From: Streptomyces nigrescens
Lineage (GTDB): Bacteria; Actinomycetota; Actinomycetes; Streptomycetales; Streptomycetaceae
Reading direction: 5' to 3'
Assembly: GCA_024349765.1 (NCBI GenBank)
Contig: AP026073.1
Location: forward strand, 7,750,001 to 7,814,000
DNA length: 64,000 nucleotides
Position 1 is the stretch's first letter; every line of letters begins with the position of its first letter. The notes below the pieces were generated by a model. The model had not been told where the DNA came from and did not search any database. It saw only the letters and a list, made by a program, of their open reading frames with translations. Below are positions 17,832 through 25,942 of this stretch, one piece after another. A program made the translations under genes and the position numbers.

Positions 17832-18251
17832 TCACGCAGAGTGAGCGAGGCCGAAGGCCGGCACCTCGGTGAGGTGGTGCAGGGTGACGAACTCCGGCTC
17901 CACGCGCAGGAAGACGGGATCGAAGGGCACCCCGTCGGCCAGCCGGGGCGTGCGGCCGAAGTGCTCCCGCGCGGCGGCATCCGGGAGGGTCAGCCGGGCG
18001 GTGCCGGTGAACTGCACGGACCAGGTGTCCGGCGCCCCGCTGCCGACGTTGTCGGCCTCGTACGCGACGACGCTCCCGTCCAGCGCTCCGTGGTAGCCGT
18101 AGCCGCGGTGCAGCCGCAGGATCAGCCGTCCGTCGTCCAGGACGAGGTGCCGGGTGACGGTGGTGAAGGGCAGCGCCCGCCGACTGGCCGAGACCCGCCC
18201 GTAGGGGGTGCGGCCGAGCAGCTCGATGGCACGGTGGTGGTCGGTGGGCAT
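17832..18251 (-). CDS. Pyridoxamine 5'-phosphate oxidase-family (PPOX) protein
   Basis: A 139-residue split-barrel flavin- or F420-binding protein of the PPOX superfamily. The fold is shown by RTPYGRVSASRRALPFTTVTRHLVLDDGRLILRL near the start, followed by YEADN and WSVQFTGTARL. It is shorter than true PdxH (about 210 residues) and lacks its C-terminal dimer part, so it is not the PLP enzyme; a small reductase role is more likely. It lies just downstream of an orphan NarL-type regulator gene on the same strand, similar to dormancy-type regulon neighbourhoods in actinobacteria, but that link is inference. Confidence 0.8.
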   Translation of the reverse strand: MPTDHHRAIELLGRTPYGRVSASRRALPFTTVTRHLVLDDGRLILRLHRGYGYHGALDGSVVAYEADNVGSGAPDTWSVQFTGTARLTLPDAAAREHFGRTPRLADGVPFDPVFLRVEPEFVTLHHLTEVPAFGLAHSA

Positions 18252-18393
18252 GGTCCCACCCTGCCGGTCGGGAGGGCCCGTCAACAGGGTCCAGCAGCCT
18301 GGAACAAACGGGACGATGGTCCTGAATCGCCACGACCCGGGCGGCGGCCGTGGTGGGCGGGGCCCGAAGCGCGGCCGCCCCGTGACCCGTCGG

Positions 18394-19071
18394 TCAGCGG
18401 CGCTCCGCCTGCCGGCGCGCCACATAGGCGGCGGCCTGGGAGCGGCGCTCCATGCCGAGCTTGGAGAGCAGGCTGGAGACGTAGTTCTTGATGGTCTTCT
18501 CGGCGAGGTGGAGCCGTTCCCCGATGGCGCGGTTGGTCAGGCCCTCGCCGATCAGGTCGAGGATCTTGCGCTCCTGCTCGGTCAGGCTCGCCAGCCGGTC
18601 GTCCTCCTTGGTGGCGTTGCCGTCGCGCAGCCGCTCCAGTACGCGGGCGGTGGCCACGGGGTCGAGCAGCGACTTGCCGGCGGCCACGTCGCGTACGGCG
18701 GAGAGCAGTTCGTTCCCCCGGATGGCCTTGAGGACATAACCGGACGCACCGGCCATGATCGCGTCGAAGAGCGCCTCGTCGTCCGCGAACGAGGTGAGCA
18801 TCAGGCACTTGATGTCCGGATTCTGCGAACGGATCTCCCGGCAGACCTCGACCCCGCTGCCGTCCGGCAGCCGGACGTCCAGCACGGCCACGTCGGGACG
18901 CGTCGCAGGGATCCTGACCAGGGCATCTGCGGCGGTGCCGGCCTCGCCGACCACCTCGATGTCCGCCTCGACCGCGAGCATTTCGTGGACGCCGCGGCGG
19001 ACGACTTCATGGTCATCGAGTAGGAATACCGTGATTTTTCCGTCTTCGGGCACGGGCTCAGTCTCACACAT
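18394..19071 (-). CDS. Orphan NarL/FixJ-family response regulator (DevR/DosR-like)
   Basis: A 225-residue two-component regulator. The receiver domain has acidic residues LLDDHEVV, the phospho-acceptor Asp in VAVLDVRLPDGSG near residue 63, and the conserved Lys in GYVLKAIRG. The C-terminal LuxR-type helix-turn-helix carries LTEQERKILDLIGEGLTNRAIGERLHLAEKTIKNYVSSLLSKLG. No sensor kinase is adjacent. The sequence resembles the DevR/OsdR group, and from memory the S. coelicolor bkd locus also has an orphan regulator here. It is divergent from bkd operon copy 2, sharing a 309-bp promoter region that contains a striking inverted repeat. Confidence 0.9.
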   Translation of the reverse strand: MCETEPVPEDGKITVFLLDDHEVVRRGVHEMLAVEADIEVVGEAGTAADALVRIPATRPDVAVLDVRLPDGSGVEVCREIRSQNPDIKCLMLTSFADDEALFDAIMAGASGYVLKAIRGNELLSAVRDVAAGKSLLDPVATARVLERLRDGNATKEDDRLASLTEQERKILDLIGEGLTNRAIGERLHLAEKTIKNYVSSLLSKLGMERRSQAAAYVARRQAERR

Positions 19072-19380
19072 CAAGTCTTCCCGTGCTCCAGGTCACCGAT
19101 ATAACGTGCCGTTGTCCCGGCGGCCTGCAACGCTGTGACCAGGAGTTGTTCCAGCCTTTGCGATTTTACTTGGAAATCCAAGCAAAATCGCAGGTCAGCG
19201 CCGTTTCCACTTCGGCTTTGACAATGGGTAACGTGCAATGAGCAGGCCACTGTCCGGGAGCTTTGTTCCACCCGGATCCGGCCGCGTTCGCACACACCCC
19301 GTGCGCCGTATCGGATACCGGGTGAGCCGCAATACGGCCACCGGCGGACCCCGGGGGCCGGACAGACGGAGGAGCAGCAC
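19072..19380. promoter_or_regulatory. Divergent regulator/bkd promoter region with 32-bp AT-rich inverted repeat
   Basis: The 309-bp gap holds an inverted repeat at 19160-19191: left arm GCGATTTTACTTGGA, centre AA, right arm TCCAAGCAAAATCGC, with one A/C mismatch. It is far richer in A/T than its surroundings. Its size and AT-rich palindromic form suit an Lrp-family operator, so BkdR is the first candidate; the adjacent NarL-type regulator is the second. It lies about 190 bp before bkdA and 90 bp before the regulator start. No other gene seen. Confidence 0.6.
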
Positions 19381-20598
19381 GTGACCGTGGAAGGCACTGC
19401 GCAGCGGAAAAACACCCGCGGCAGCAGCAAGCGCACCACCGCCAAGAAGGCGACGCCTGCCAAGAAGGCGTCCCCGGCCAAGGCCCGTACCAACGGCCGG
19501 CCCGACCAGGCGGAGCAGGATCAGCTCGTACAACTGCTGACCCCGGAAGGGAAGCGGGTCGAGCACCCCGACTACGCCATCGACCTTTCCCCCGAAGAAC
19601 TGCGCGGCCTCTACCGCGACATGGTGCTGACGCGGAAGTTCGACGCCGAGGCGACCACCCTCCAGCGCCAGGGCGAGCTGGGCCTGTGGGCCTCGCTGCT
19701 GGGCCAGGAGGCCGCTCAGATCGGTTCCGGACGCGCGCTGCGCGACGACGACTACGTCTTCCCGACGTACCGCGAGCACGGTGTGGCGTGGTGCCGCGGA
19801 GTCGACCCGACGAATCTGCTGGGCATGTTCCGCGGTGTCAATCACGGCGGCTGGGACCCGAACAGCAACAACTTCCACCTCTACACCATCGTGATCGGTT
19901 CGCAGACGCTGCACGCGACCGGCTATGCGATGGGTGTCCAGAAGGATGGCGCGGATTCCGCGGTCATCGCGTATTTCGGTGACGGTGCCTCCAGCCAGGG
20001 CGATGTCGCGGAATCCTTCACGTTCTCCGCGGTGTACAACGCCCCCGTCGTGTTCTTCTGCCAGAACAATCAGTGGGCCATTTCCGAACCCACCGAGAAG
20101 CAGACCCGGGTGCCGCTCTACCAGCGCGCCCGCGGCTACGGATTCCCCGGCGTACGGGTCGACGGCAACGACGTGCTGGCCTGTCTCGCGGTGACCAAGG
20201 CGGCGCTGGAGCGGGCGCGCACCGGCCAGGGCCCGATGCTGATCGAGGCGTTCACGTACCGGATGGGCGCGCACACCACCTCCGACGACCCGACGCGCTA
20301 CCGCGGGGACGAGGAGCGGGTGGCCTGGGAGGCCAAGGACCCGATCCTGCGGCTGCGGACGTACCTGGAGGCCGAGGGCCTGGTCGACGAGGCGTACCTC
20401 GCGACCATCGACGAGGAGAGCGAGGCCCTGGGCGTGCGGGTCCGCGAGGCCGTCCGCGCCATGCCCGACCCGGACCACATGGCGATCTTCGAGAATGTCT
20501 ATGCCGACGGGCACGCGCTCGTCGATGAGGAGCGCGCGCAGTTCGCCGCGTACCAGGCGTCGTTCGTCGATGCCGATGTCCTGGCGGAGGGGAACTGA
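19381..20598 (+). CDS. bkdA: Branched-chain 2-oxo acid dehydrogenase E1 alpha (bkd operon copy 2)
   Basis: E1 alpha, 405 residues, same reaction as the copy at 2793. The ThDP motif FGDGASSQGD ends in QNN at about residues 198-230, and HTTSDDPTRYR is the phosphorylation-loop-like segment. Its N-terminus differs sharply from copy 1: residues 10-40 are Lys/Ala/Thr-rich (KKATPAKKASPAKA), like a histone-H1-type tail. The GTG start follows GGAGGAG at 19371. The motif versions (ASSQGDVAE and FCQNNQWAISEP) match the more widespread E1 alpha form, so the two operons probably diverged long ago or have different substrate preference. Confidence 0.95.
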   Translation: MTVEGTAQRKNTRGSSKRTTAKKATPAKKASPAKARTNGRPDQAEQDQLVQLLTPEGKRVEHPDYAIDLSPEELRGLYRDMVLTRKFDAEATTLQRQGELGLWASLLGQEAAQIGSGRALRDDDYVFPTYREHGVAWCRGVDPTNLLGMFRGVNHGGWDPNSNNFHLYTIVIGSQTLHATGYAMGVQKDGADSAVIAYFGDGASSQGDVAESFTFSAVYNAPVVFFCQNNQWAISEPTEKQTRVPLYQRARGYGFPGVRVDGNDVLACLAVTKAALERARTGQGPMLIEAFTYRMGAHTTSDDPTRYRGDEERVAWEAKDPILRLRTYLEAEGLVDEAYLATIDEESEALGVRVREAVRAMPDPDHMAIFENVYADGHALVDEERAQFAAYQASFVDADVLAEGN

Positions 20599-20600
20599 CC

Positions 20601-21584
20601 ATGGTCGTCCACGAGAAGATCACCATCGCCAAGGCGATCAACGCTTCGCTCCGGGCCTCCATGGAGGCCGACCCCAAGGTTCTCGTCATGGGCGAGGACG
20701 TCGGCAAGCTCGGCGGCGTCTTCCGGGTCACCGACGGACTGCAGAAGGACTTCGGCGAGGACCGGGTGATCGACACCCCGCTCGCCGAGTCGGGCATCGT
20801 CGGCACCGCGATCGGCCTGGCACTGCGCGGCTACCGCCCGGTCGTCGAGATCCAGTTCGACGGCTTCGTCTTCCCCGCCTACGACCAGATCGTCACCCAG
20901 CTCGCCAAGATGCACGCCCGCGCGCTGGGCAAGGTCAAGGTGCCGGTCGTCATCCGCATCCCGTACGCGGGCGGCATCGGTGCGGTCGAGCACCACTCCG
21001 AGTCCCCCGAGGCGCTGTTCGCGCACGTCGCGGGCCTCAAGATCGTCACTCCCTCGAACTCCTCCGACGCCTACTGGATGCTCCAGCAGGCCATCGCGGG
21101 CGACGACCCGGTCATCTACTTCGAACCCAAGCGGCGCTACCACGACAAGTCGCGGCTGGACACCGAGTCGATCCCGGACCCGCTGCACAAGGCCCGGGTC
21201 ACCCAGAGCGGCTCGGACCTGACACTGGCCGCCTACGGCCCGATGGTGAAGGTCTGCCTGGACGTCGCCAAGGTCGCGGCCGAGGAGGGCAAGTCGGTCG
21301 AGGTCGTCGACCTGCGCTCGCTCTCCCCGATCGACTTCGACACCCTGCAGTCGTCGGTGCAGAAGACCGGGCGCCTGGTCGTCGTCCACGAGGCGCCGGT
21401 GTTCTTCGGCGCGGGCGCGGAGATCGCCGCCCGGATCACCGAACGGTGCTTCTACCACCTGGAGGCCCCGGTCCTGCGCGTCGGCGGCTTCCACTCCCCG
21501 TACCCGCCCTCCCGGCTGGAGGACGAGTACCTTCCGGGACTGGACCGGGTGCTCGACGCCGTCGATCGTGCGCTGGCGTACTGA
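20601..21584 (+). CDS. bkdB: Branched-chain 2-oxo acid dehydrogenase E1 beta (copy 2)
   Basis: E1 beta, 327 residues, two bases after bkdA and preceded by GGAGGGG inside the end of bkdA. It has MGEDVGKLGGVFRVTDGL at the start, AGGIGAVEHHSESPEALF in the middle and the C-terminal domain VVHEAPVFFGAGAEIAARITERCFY. Compared with copy 1 it is about 17 residues shorter, mainly from termini. It is the second gene of a complete bkdABC operon. Confidence 0.95.
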   Translation: MVVHEKITIAKAINASLRASMEADPKVLVMGEDVGKLGGVFRVTDGLQKDFGEDRVIDTPLAESGIVGTAIGLALRGYRPVVEIQFDGFVFPAYDQIVTQLAKMHARALGKVKVPVVIRIPYAGGIGAVEHHSESPEALFAHVAGLKIVTPSNSSDAYWMLQQAIAGDDPVIYFEPKRRYHDKSRLDTESIPDPLHKARVTQSGSDLTLAAYGPMVKVCLDVAKVAAEEGKSVEVVDLRSLSPIDFDTLQSSVQKTGRLVVVHEAPVFFGAGAEIAARITERCFYHLEAPVLRVGGFHSPYPPSRLEDEYLPGLDRVLDAVDRALAY

Positions 21585-21601
21585 GGGTTTGAGGAGAGTT
21601 C

Positions 21602-23089
21602 GTGACCATGACTACAGGCACCGCCAAGGCCCAGCGCTTCCGCGAGTTCAAGATGCCCGACGTGGGCGAGGGGCTCACCGAGGCCGAGATCCTCAAGTGG
21701 TACGTCCAGCCCGGTGACACCGTCACCGACGGCCAGGTCGTGTGTGAGGTCGAAACCGCCAAGGCCGCCGTCGAACTGCCCATTCCCTACACCGGGGTGG
21801 TGCACGAGCTGCGCTTCGGCGAGGGCGTCACCGTCGACGTCGGCACCGCCATCATCGCGGTGGACACCGACCCGGGCGCGGGACCGGCCGAGGCCCCCGC
21901 GACCGGGAGCGCGCCGCAGGAGGCCGCTCCGGCCGAGGAGGACGCCGAGCCGCAGGGCCGCCAGGCGGTACTGGTCGGCTACGGCGCCGCGCCGTCCTCG
22001 ACCAAGCGCCGGGCGCGCAAGCCGCAGGCCGGTGTGCCGTCGCAGCCGGAGCCGGTGAAGGCCGCGCTCCAGGCCGAGCTGAACGGACGGCCCGCGGCGC
22101 AGCCGGCCGCTCCCGTCGCACCGCAGCCGGTCGCAACGGTGACGCCGGACGCCCGGCCCGTGGGCGCCGGGACCGCCGGGCGGCCGCTGGCCAAGCCGCC
22201 GGTGCGCAAGCTCGCCAAGGACCTCGGCATCGACCTGGCGACCGTCTCCCCGACCGGGCCGGACGGCATCATCACCCGCGAGGACGTGCACGCGGCCGCC
22301 GCCCCGGCGGCAGCGCAGGCACCGGCCGCGGAGGCTCCCGCCGCACCGGCCGCCGCTCCCGTGGTGACCGGTGTCGTGGACGCCGCGGCCCGCGAGCGTC
22401 GGGTGCCGGTCAAGGGCGTACGCAAGGCCACCGCGCAGGCGATGGTGGCCAGCGCCTTCACCGCGCCGCACGTCACGGAGTTCATCACCGTCGACGTGAC
22501 CCGCACGATGAAGCTCGTCCAGGAGCTGAAGCAGGACCCGGACATGGCCGGCCTGCGGGTCAACCCGCTGCTGATCGTCGCCAAGGCCCTCCTGGTCGCC
22601 CTCAAGCGGCACCCGGAGGTCAACGCGTCCTGGGACGAGGCGAACCAGGAGATCGTCTACAAGGACTACGTGAACCTCGGCATCGCGGCGGCCACCCCCC
22701 GCGGGCTGATCGTCCCCAACATCAAGGACGCCGGGTCCAAGACGCTCCCCCAACTCGCCGAGGAACTGGGCGATTTGGTCGCCACCGCCCGCGAGGGCAA
22801 GACCTCTCCGGCGGCCATGAGCGGGGGCACCGTCACCATCACCAACGTCGGTGTCTTCGGCGTCGACTCCGGTACGCCGATCCTCAACCCCGGGGAGTCG
22901 GCGATCCTCGCCGTCGGTGCGATCAAGCTCCAGCCCTGGGTGCACAAGGGCAAGGTGAAGGCGCGCCAGGTCACCACCCTCGCGCTGTCCTTCGACCACC
23001 GTCTCATCGATGGTGAGCTGGGCTCCAAGCTGCTCGCGGATATCGCGGCGGTGCTGGAGCGGCCGAAGCGGCTGATCACCTGGGGCTGA
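21602..23089 (+). CDS. bkdC: Branched-chain 2-oxo acid dehydrogenase E2 (copy 2)
   Basis: Lipoyl acyltransferase, 495 residues. Lipoyl domain with K54 in ETAKA, then an Ala/Pro linker, the E1/E3-binding domain (PPVRKLAKDLGIDLATVSPTGPDG), a second Ala-rich linker, and the acyltransferase domain with FDHRLIDG, H466 and D470. The GTG start follows GAGGAGAG at about 21591. It ends the second bkd operon; 34 bp after the stop begins a pair of parS sites with extended palindromes that may also act as the terminator. Confidence 0.95.
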   Translation: MTMTTGTAKAQRFREFKMPDVGEGLTEAEILKWYVQPGDTVTDGQVVCEVETAKAAVELPIPYTGVVHELRFGEGVTVDVGTAIIAVDTDPGAGPAEAPATGSAPQEAAPAEEDAEPQGRQAVLVGYGAAPSSTKRRARKPQAGVPSQPEPVKAALQAELNGRPAAQPAAPVAPQPVATVTPDARPVGAGTAGRPLAKPPVRKLAKDLGIDLATVSPTGPDGIITREDVHAAAAPAAAQAPAAEAPAAPAAAPVVTGVVDAAARERRVPVKGVRKATAQAMVASAFTAPHVTEFITVDVTRTMKLVQELKQDPDMAGLRVNPLLIVAKALLVALKRHPEVNASWDEANQEIVYKDYVNLGIAAATPRGLIVPNIKDAGSKTLPQLAEELGDLVATAREGKTSPAAMSGGTVTITNVGVFGVDSGTPILNPGESAILAVGAIKLQPWVHKGKVKARQVTTLALSFDHRLIDGELGSKLLADIAAVLERPKRLITWG

Positions 23090-23095
23090 CCCGGG

Positions 23096-24097
23096 ATGCG
23101 GGGCCGGTCGGGCCAGGGCGTCGTTTCACGTGAAACGACGCCTGGGGCCGGGGCCGGTGTTTCACGTGAAACACCGGCCCTCGCCCGACCGGCCCGCCCT
23201 CATGCCAGGGGCGCGCCGGGCGCCGTCCCGTCCGGTGCCGTTGACGAGCAGCTGATCGCCCGGCCGGCGCCCGCGCTCCGGCCGTACGTCAGCTCCTACG
23301 CCGCATACCGGCAGGCCGGGGTCCCGCCCGCCCTGCACCGCGGGCTCCCCTCGCCCCGGCTGACGCTGATCTTCACCCTCGACGAACCGCTCACCCTGGC
23401 CGGCCACCCTGACCCCGGCCAGGCTCCCGGCAGCTACGCCACCCTCCTCGGCGGACTGCACACCCGCCCCGCGCTGATCACCCATCAGGGCCGCCAGTCC
23501 GGCATCCAGCTCGCTCTGCACCCGCTGGGCGCCCGGGCGCTGCTGGGCGTGCCGGCCGGTGAGCTGGCCGGTAGGGATCTCCCCGCGGAGGCGGTGCTCG
23601 GGCCCCGGGGCCGGGACGTCGCCGAGCGGCTGCGTGAGGCCGCAGGCTGGCCGGAGCGGTTCGCCCTGCTGGACGCCCATCTGCTGCGGTGGCTGGACCG
23701 GGAGCCGGGTGGTGCGGGGCCCGCCCCGGCGCCCGAGGTCGCCCGCGCCTGGCAGCTCTTGACCGCCTCCCGGGGCGCCGTGCCGGTCGCGGCGCTCGCC
23801 GCCGACATCGGCTGGAGCGCCCGCCATCTGACCGCCCGCTTCCGGCAGGAAACCGGTCTGACGCCCAAGACCGCCGCCCGGGTCATCCGTTTCGACCGTG
23901 CACGACGGCGGCTGGGCGCCGCGGCCCGTACCGGCTCGCCCCCGCTGCTCGCCGAACTGGCCGCCGACTGCGGCTACTTCGACCAGGCGCACCTCGCCCG
24001 GGAGTTCCGCTCGCTGGCCGGCTGTCCACCCAGCCGGTGGCTCGCCGAGGAGTTCCGAAACGTCCAAGCCCCGGCGGACGGCCGCACGGAAGGCTGA
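23096..24097 (+). CDS. AraC-like transcriptional regulator, start uncertain
   Basis: AraC/XylS-type DNA-binding domain at the C-terminus (VAALAADIGWSARHLTARFRQETGLTPKTAARV and LAELAADCGYFDQAHLAREFRSLAG); the N-terminal part (ALRPYVSSYAAYRQAG, GLPSPRLTLIF) is typical of the DUF6597-type sensor. Homologous protein would begin near base 23245. The frame there has no ATG, GTG or TTG. The only such start is the ATG at 23096, which translates both parS sites as VSRET twice within an unlikely Gly/Ala/Pro-rich leader. Either a rare start (CTG at about 23252) is used, or the gene has lost its start. Product as drawn is 333 residues. Confidence 0.7.
   Translation: MRGRSGQGVVSRETTPGAGAGVSRETPALARPARPHARGAPGAVPSGAVDEQLIARPAPALRPYVSSYAAYRQAGVPPALHRGLPSPRLTLIFTLDEPLTLAGHPDPGQAPGSYATLLGGLHTRPALITHQGRQSGIQLALHPLGARALLGVPAGELAGRDLPAEAVLGPRGRDVAERLREAAGWPERFALLDAHLLRWLDREPGGAGPAPAPEVARAWQLLTASRGAVPVAALAADIGWSARHLTARFRQETGLTPKTAARVIRFDRARRRLGAAARTGSPPLLAELAADCGYFDQAHLAREFRSLAGCPPSRWLAEEFRNVQAPADGRTEG
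23123..23172. other. Pair of parS sites with extended palindromes
   Basis: Perfect GTTTCACGTGAAAC cores at 23123-23136 and 23159-23172. The second is the centre of a perfect 30-bp palindrome (23151-23180, arms GGGCCGGT and ACCGGCCC). The first is flanked by near-symmetric CAGGGCGTC and GACGCCTG. They lie just after bkdC and, if the only available start is used, inside the 5' end of the next reading frame. Confidence 0.9.
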
Positions 24098-24148
24098 GGG
24101 CGGCGGCTCACCCGGGGCCGCCGTACCGACCGAGGAGGAACGGCGCTC

Positions 24149-24604
24149 ATGCCGAAGTCCACATCCGATGCCACCACGTCCCCGCAGGATTCCGCGTCGG
24201 TGCCCGCGCCACAGGTGTGGCCGGTGCTCCGGGCCCGGGACGCCCGCGCCCTGATCCGGTTCCTGACCGAGGCGTTCGGCTTTGAAGCCACCGCGGTCCA
24301 CGGCGACGGCAAACGGGTCGAGCACGCCGAGCTCTGCTGGCCCGAGGGCGGCGGCATCATGCTCGGTTCCGTCCAAGAGGCGGACGACGACCCCTGCGGG
24401 CTGCGGCCGGGGGCCTCCGGCGCCTATGTGGTCACCGGCCGGCCCGACGCGCTGTGTGCCCGCGCCCGGGCCGCCGGTGCGGAGATCACCGATGAATTGG
24501 CCGACACCGACTACGGCTCACGGGGCTTCAGCGCCCGCGACCCCGAGGGCAACCGCTGGTCCTTCGGCACCTACCGCGGCGGGCCGCACCCGGTTCGGTC
24601 GTAG
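24149..24604 (+). CDS. VOC-superfamily (glyoxalase/bleomycin-resistance-like) protein
   Basis: A 151-residue vicinal-oxygen-chelate fold protein. VWPVLRARDARALIRFLTEAFGF opens the first beta-alpha-beta-beta-beta unit and GFSARDPEGNRWSFGTY closes the second. The start follows GAGGAGG at good spacing. It is the typical short single-domain form seen in many actinobacteria, for which substrates are mostly unknown; resistance is not implied. Confidence 0.85.
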   Translation: MPKSTSDATTSPQDSASVPAPQVWPVLRARDARALIRFLTEAFGFEATAVHGDGKRVEHAELCWPEGGGIMLGSVQEADDDPCGLRPGASGAYVVTGRPDALCARARAAGAEITDELADTDYGSRGFSARDPEGNRWSFGTYRGGPHPVRS

Positions 24605-24610
24605 GGCCGG

Positions 24611-24787
24611 TCAGCCGCGGATGAGCTCCACGGCGCGGCTGAAGTGCGCCACCGGCCCGGTCGGGCCGGACTCATCGGCGTGTGCCGCGCCGCGGGTCAG
24701 CGCGACCCCCGCCCACAGACCGGCGACGATCAATGCCAGTACGACGGTGTTCCGCGCACGACGGCCGGCGTTCGTCCTGGACTGCAT
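24611..24787 (-). CDS. Small single-pass membrane protein, unknown
   Basis: A 58-residue protein with a basic start (MQSRTNAGRRARN) and one hydrophobic helix (TVVLALIVAGLWAGVALT, about 14-32), then a hydrophilic tail ending in VELIRG. The start at 24787 is strongly supported by AAGGGGAG about six bases upstream. An ATG further up at 24835 is not needed. No family recognised. It lies tail to tail with the VOC gene, six bases apart. Confidence 0.65.
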   Translation of the reverse strand: MQSRTNAGRRARNTVVLALIVAGLWAGVALTRGAAHADESGPTGPVAHFSRAVELIRG

Positions 24788-24984
24788 GGTCAACTCCCCT
24801 TGAATTCCGGAGCCTCCCCGGCTCCATGCCTCCATTCACCCACGGAATCCGGGCCGCTCCATACGCGCCAGGTACGGACTCGGGTCAGACCTGAGGTGGA
24901 CCCGCCGTCCGCCTGTGGTCCCCCTTGTGACAGGGGCCGGGAAAGGGTTTGCCGTCGCCGGACGGGCCGCTTACGGTCGGCGGA

Positions 24985-25824
24985 ATGAGCAGCGACGTGA
25001 TCATCCGCCGGTACCGGGACGCTGACCAGGACGTTGTCGTGGATCTCTGGTCACGGGCCGTGCGCCGGGCGCATCCGTTCATCGAGGAGGAGGGCGGGGG
25101 CGAGCGCGCGCGGATCCTCCGCGAGGTGTATCTCGTCCGGGCCGAGAACTGGGTCGCCGAACGGGCGGGCACCGTCATCGGGCTGCTCGGCCTGCTCCCC
25201 GGCGGTGAGATCGGCGGGCTGTTCGTCGCGCCGGAGGCCCAAGGGGACGGCGTCGGGCGGCAGTTGGTGGAGCACGCGGCGGCGCGGTACGGCGCGCTGA
25301 CCCTGGAGGTCTTCGAGGGCAATGCCCGCGCCCGCCGCTTCGGTGCGCACCTGGGCTTCACCGAGCGGGGGCGGCGGATGGACGAGGAGACCGGCCATCC
25401 GCTGCTCGTGCTGGAGCGGGCGGCTCCGCTGAAGTCGGTGAGCTGGCTGCATGTGCGGGAGGGCCGGCTGCTGAGCGTCCGCACGCGCGGCAAGGACACG
25501 TTCTACCTCCCCGGCGGGAAGTACGAGCCCGGGGAGTCCGCCCGTGAGGCGCTGTCGCGGGAGCTGTCCGAGGAGCTCGGCCTGGACGTCCCCGCCGGGA
25601 CCCTGACGGAGGCGTTCGTCATCCATGACGTCGCGCACGGCCAGAACGGCCGTCGGCTGCACATGACCTGCTTCACCGGTGGGCCGCAGGACATCGTGCC
25701 GGTGCCGGGCCGGGAGATCGCCGAGTACGCCTGGTTCGACCGCCGGGAGGCCCGCGAGCGCTGTGCTCCCGCCCACTCCCAGGTCGTGGACCGTCTGGTG
25801 GCCCAGGGGCGAATGCCGGGCTGA
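24985..25824 (+). CDS. GNAT acetyltransferase fused to Nudix hydrolase
   Basis: A 279-residue fusion. Residues 1 to about 145 are a GNAT N-acetyltransferase with the acetyl-CoA segment APEAQGDGVGRQLVEHA and FEGNARARRFGAHLGF. Residues 148-279 are a Nudix domain with a complete Nudix box: GKYEPGE, then SAREALS, then RELSEELGL, matching GX5EX7REUXEEXGU. The first half should acetylate an amine and the second hydrolyse a nucleoside-diphosphate-linked compound. The ATG has no Shine-Dalgarno sequence; TACGGT at 24972-24977 is a possible -10 for a leaderless start. Substrates unknown. Confidence 0.88.
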   Translation: MSSDVIIRRYRDADQDVVVDLWSRAVRRAHPFIEEEGGGERARILREVYLVRAENWVAERAGTVIGLLGLLPGGEIGGLFVAPEAQGDGVGRQLVEHAAARYGALTLEVFEGNARARRFGAHLGFTERGRRMDEETGHPLLVLERAAPLKSVSWLHVREGRLLSVRTRGKDTFYLPGGKYEPGESAREALSRELSEELGLDVPAGTLTEAFVIHDVAHGQNGRRLHMTCFTGGPQDIVPVPGREIAEYAWFDRREARERCAPAHSQVVDRLVAQGRMPG

Positions 25825-25916
25825 CGTACGGCGCGCGTGCCGCACCGTCATCGTCCGCACCCACCGGTCGTCCACCCCCACCGGTCGTCCGCATCGCGGA
25901 ATCACGTTTCGGACGC

Positions 25917-25929
25917 ATACCTGTTGTAT
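25917..25929. promoter_or_regulatory. Candidate GntR operator and leaderless promoter
   Basis: Small inverted repeat ATAC-CTGTT-GTAT just before TATCCT (25931-25936), which is a -10 six bases upstream of the GntR ATG. A regulator bound here would block the promoter, so autoregulation is likely. Confidence 0.4.
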
Positions 25930-25942
25930 CTATCCTGTGCGC

